Assembly: GCA_963802215.1 (NCBI GenBank)
Contig: CAWDHQ010000001.1
Location: forward strand, 868,001 to 932,000
Length of the DNA: 64,000 bases
Source of the DNA: SHZI01 sp963802215
Lineage (GTDB): Bacteria > Pseudomonadota > Gammaproteobacteria > Steroidobacterales > GCA-2729495
Direction of reading: 5' to 3'
Positions within the stretch are counted from its first letter, which is position 1. The number at the start of each line of letters is the position of its first letter. Shown in pieces: positions 62,437 to 64,000 of this stretch. The translations under genes were made by a program, and so were the position numbers. The notes beneath the pieces were generated by a model. That model had not been told where the DNA came from. It searched no databases and was given only the letters and a program-made list of their open reading frames with translations.

Positions 62437-63732
62437 ATGTACGAGGAATTCTTCCACCTTCAATGCCGCCCGTTTGACCTGGCACCTGACCCCAAGTTTG
62501 TCTATATGACGGGTCAGCACTCCCGCGCGATCGCGAATGTCCGGTTTGCGCTGATGAATCACGACAGCTTCGTCATCATCACGGGCGAGATTGGGATTGG
62601 CAAGACAACGATCCTGAACACGGTGATGGAGGAGCTTGGCCCGGGTTACGTCACCGCCAGGCTGGTACACACGACACTGACTGATATCGAGCTGCTCCAG
62701 GCATTGCTTTCCGAGTTCGGAATGCCGAACTACTCGAAGAAGAAGGTGATGTTGCTCGACGAGCTGCGGAACTTCTTTCTTGCTCAGCATCGGGCGGGAA
62801 ATCATGTCGTGATCATCGTCGATGAGGCGCAGAACCTGCAGTCATCCGCCCTGGATGAACTGCGCCTCCTGTCGTGTATCGATACCAACCATCAGCGCAT
62901 CGTGTCGATTGTCCTGACCGGCCAACCCTCGCTGGATGATCTGCTCGATGCGCCCGGGCTGATCCAGCTCCGGCAACGAGCCAGGCTGCGCCAGCGACTT
63001 GATGCCATGCTCGAAACCGAGACCACCGAGTACATCAAGCATCGTCTCCAGGTAAGCGGGGGCAACGCGGACGAGATCTTTGAAGCCGAGGTGCTGCCGG
63101 AGATTCATCGGCTCACATTCGGCATTCCCCGACTAATCAATACCTTGTGCGACACTGCGCTCACCGCGTGCATGGTGGATGGACGTCGCCGCGTCGATCT
63201 GGAAACGATCGACAATGTCGTCCATGAACTGCGCTGGCAATGGTTCGAAGACAAGAAACCCCGTACGCAACATGATGGCGAGGGACCACCCAAGGATCAC
63301 TCTCCCGGCGACAGGGTGAGCCTGATGGTCTACAGATCCGGGCAATTGGTAACCCAGCTGGACGCGGTGGAATTCCCATTGGTGATCGGGCGAAGCAATG
63401 CAAACGACCTAGTCATTATCGACAAGGAAGTCAGCCGCCGGCACGCACTGATCGACTGCATTGGCGGAATCTACGTGGTTGAAGACCTGAACAGCCGGAA
63501 CGGGCTCTCCGTCAACCGCAAGCCGCGGGCCCGTGCATTGCTCAGGTCCGGAGACATCATGTCATTCGGGCAGGTCGACGTGGTCTTCTACGTCGACAAG
63601 AATCGGGCCACCAAGCCCATTTTCCAGTTGGCGGGCGAAACGCCATCGAAATCGGGGGGATCGGGGGAGGACGGAGATACCGCCAAGAACTCATCTCTCC
63701 CCGAGTCGCGCGGGACGCTGGATCTGACCTAA
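62437..63732 (+). CDS. ExeA-like AAA ATPase fused to FHA domain (XrtA locus)
   Basis: A 431-residue soluble ATPase. The N-terminal AAA domain (about 25-270) starts with the family's MYEEFFHLQCRPFDLAPDP and has Walker A GEIGIGKTT (50-58) and Walker B HVVIIVDEAQN (123-132). Related ATPases of exosortase-A loci and the ExeA/GspA secretion family usually end near residue 270. Here a linker follows, then an FHA domain (about 295-385) with VIGRSNAND, SRRHALID and LNSRNGLSV, and a polar tail. FHA domains bind phosphothreonine, so regulation by protein phosphorylation is inferred. Confidence 0.9.
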   Translation: MYEEFFHLQCRPFDLAPDPKFVYMTGQHSRAIANVRFALMNHDSFVIITGEIGIGKTTILNTVMEELGPGYVTARLVHTTLTDIELLQALLSEFGMPNYSKKKVMLLDELRNFFLAQHRAGNHVVIIVDEAQNLQSSALDELRLLSCIDTNHQRIVSIVLTGQPSLDDLLDAPGLIQLRQRARLRQRLDAMLETETTEYIKHRLQVSGGNADEIFEAEVLPEIHRLTFGIPRLINTLCDTALTACMVDGRRRVDLETIDNVVHELRWQWFEDKKPRTQHDGEGPPKDHSPGDRVSLMVYRSGQLVTQLDAVEFPLVIGRSNANDLVIIDKEVSRRHALIDCIGGIYVVEDLNSRNGLSVNRKPRARALLRSGDIMSFGQVDVVFYVDKNRATKPIFQLAGETPSKSGGSGEDGDTAKNSSLPESRGTLDLT

Positions 63733-63796
63733 GCCGGCGCCTGAAGCCCCTCAGGGCGAATTGGCACTGTCGCTCGCCGGCCCGGGATTCGGCGCA

Positions 63797-64000
63797 TCAT
63801 GACTCGCCCGGGCGGCCAATCGTCGGCTCCTCACCAACACCATCACTGGCGTCACTGACCGGCGCGCCGATGCGCAGACCGGACATGCTCGTTCCGTGGC
63901 CCCAGACGACGATCTCCAGCGTCTGCATCAGGATGAGGAAATCCACAATGATGTTGGCGTTCTTGATGTAGTAGAGATCGTAGGCCAGCTTTTCCCGGCC
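63797..64000 (-). CDS. Exopolysaccharide sugar transferase, 3' end (EpsB/WcaJ type)
   Basis: The last 67 residues of a protein entering from the right edge. The sequence REKLAYDLYYIKNAN, then IIVDFLILMQTLEIVVWG, is the C-terminus of the bacterial sugar transferase family that loads the first sugar onto undecaprenyl phosphate. It ends with a polar tail (APVSDASDGVGEEP). Its strand is opposite to the ATPase, and it lies 64 bp beyond that gene. The family and context fit an exosortase-A locus continuing to the right. Confidence 0.85.
   Translation of the reverse strand, partial: GREKLAYDLYYIKNANIIVDFLILMQTLEIVVWGHGTSMSGLRIGAPVSDASDGVGEEPTIGRPGES

Overview
The window is a gene-dense, GC-rich chromosome segment (about two thirds G+C by eye). 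It encodes almost only vertically inherited housekeeping genes with gammaproteobacterial arrangement: rpoE-rseA beside the succinate dehydrogenase operon, surE-pcm-nlpD, eno-kdsA-pyrG, the frr-uppS-cdsA-rseP-bamA-skp-lpx-rnhB-dnaE-accA-tilS chain, rpsB-tsf-pyrH, map-glnD-dapD-dapE, and gltX followed by tRNA-Ala and tRNA-Glu. GTAG-type REP repeats, a GTP-dependent PEP carboxykinase and a PEP-CTERM/exosortase-A (XrtA) exopolysaccharide locus together suggest a non-enteric gammaproteobacterium near the Xanthomonadales/Chromatiales-type lineages. That placement is inference; no rRNA or species marker is present. I see no transposase, prophage or CRISPR array.

Layout. 1-5,600 (minus): sdhAF4-like gene, sdhC, sdhD, sdhA, sdhB, sdhE, ygfX, rpoE, rseA (cut by the left edge); this is respiration complex II with its assembly factors and the envelope-stress sigma factor. 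5,600-16,600: ygfZ, a small unknown gene between two REP elements, lysS, prfB (with its programmed frameshift), recJ, an Mth938-like gene, a paired REP block, nlpD, pcm, surE, an Smr-domain gene, an aldo/keto reductase, an enoyl-CoA hydratase-like gene and ftsB. 16,600-39,500 (all minus): eno, kdsA, pyrG, tilS, accA, dnaE, rnhB, lpxB, lpxA, lpxD, skp, bamA, rseP, cdsA, uppS, frr, pyrH, tsf, rpsB. This run covers lipid A, phospholipid and outer-membrane protein biogenesis coupled to translation and replication genes; the usual dxr and fabZ members are missing from it.

39,700-48,450: map, glnD, dapD, dapE, dsbB, tsaB, pckG (mixed strands). 48,450-52,650: a class III nucleotide cyclase fused to an FHA domain, a SAM methyltransferase, dusA and galE. 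52,600-64,000: the PrsK/PrsR two-component pair of the PEP-CTERM system, tRNA-Glu, tRNA-Ala, gltX, a phosphopantetheinyl transferase, a WecA-like glycosyl-phosphate transferase, a polysaccharide export protein, an outer-membrane beta-barrel protein, tRNA-Val, an ExeA-like AAA ATPase fused to an FHA domain, and the 3' end of a sugar transferase running off the right edge. This last part is the left flank of an exosortase-A exopolysaccharide/protein-sorting locus; XrtA itself would lie beyond the window.

The most unusual features are four REP elements whose leading GTAG supplies the TAG stop codon of the adjoining gene, the FHA fusions on two signalling/secretion proteins, a recognisable SdhAF4-like gene heading the sdh operon, and a basic C-terminal tail on the WecA-like protein.
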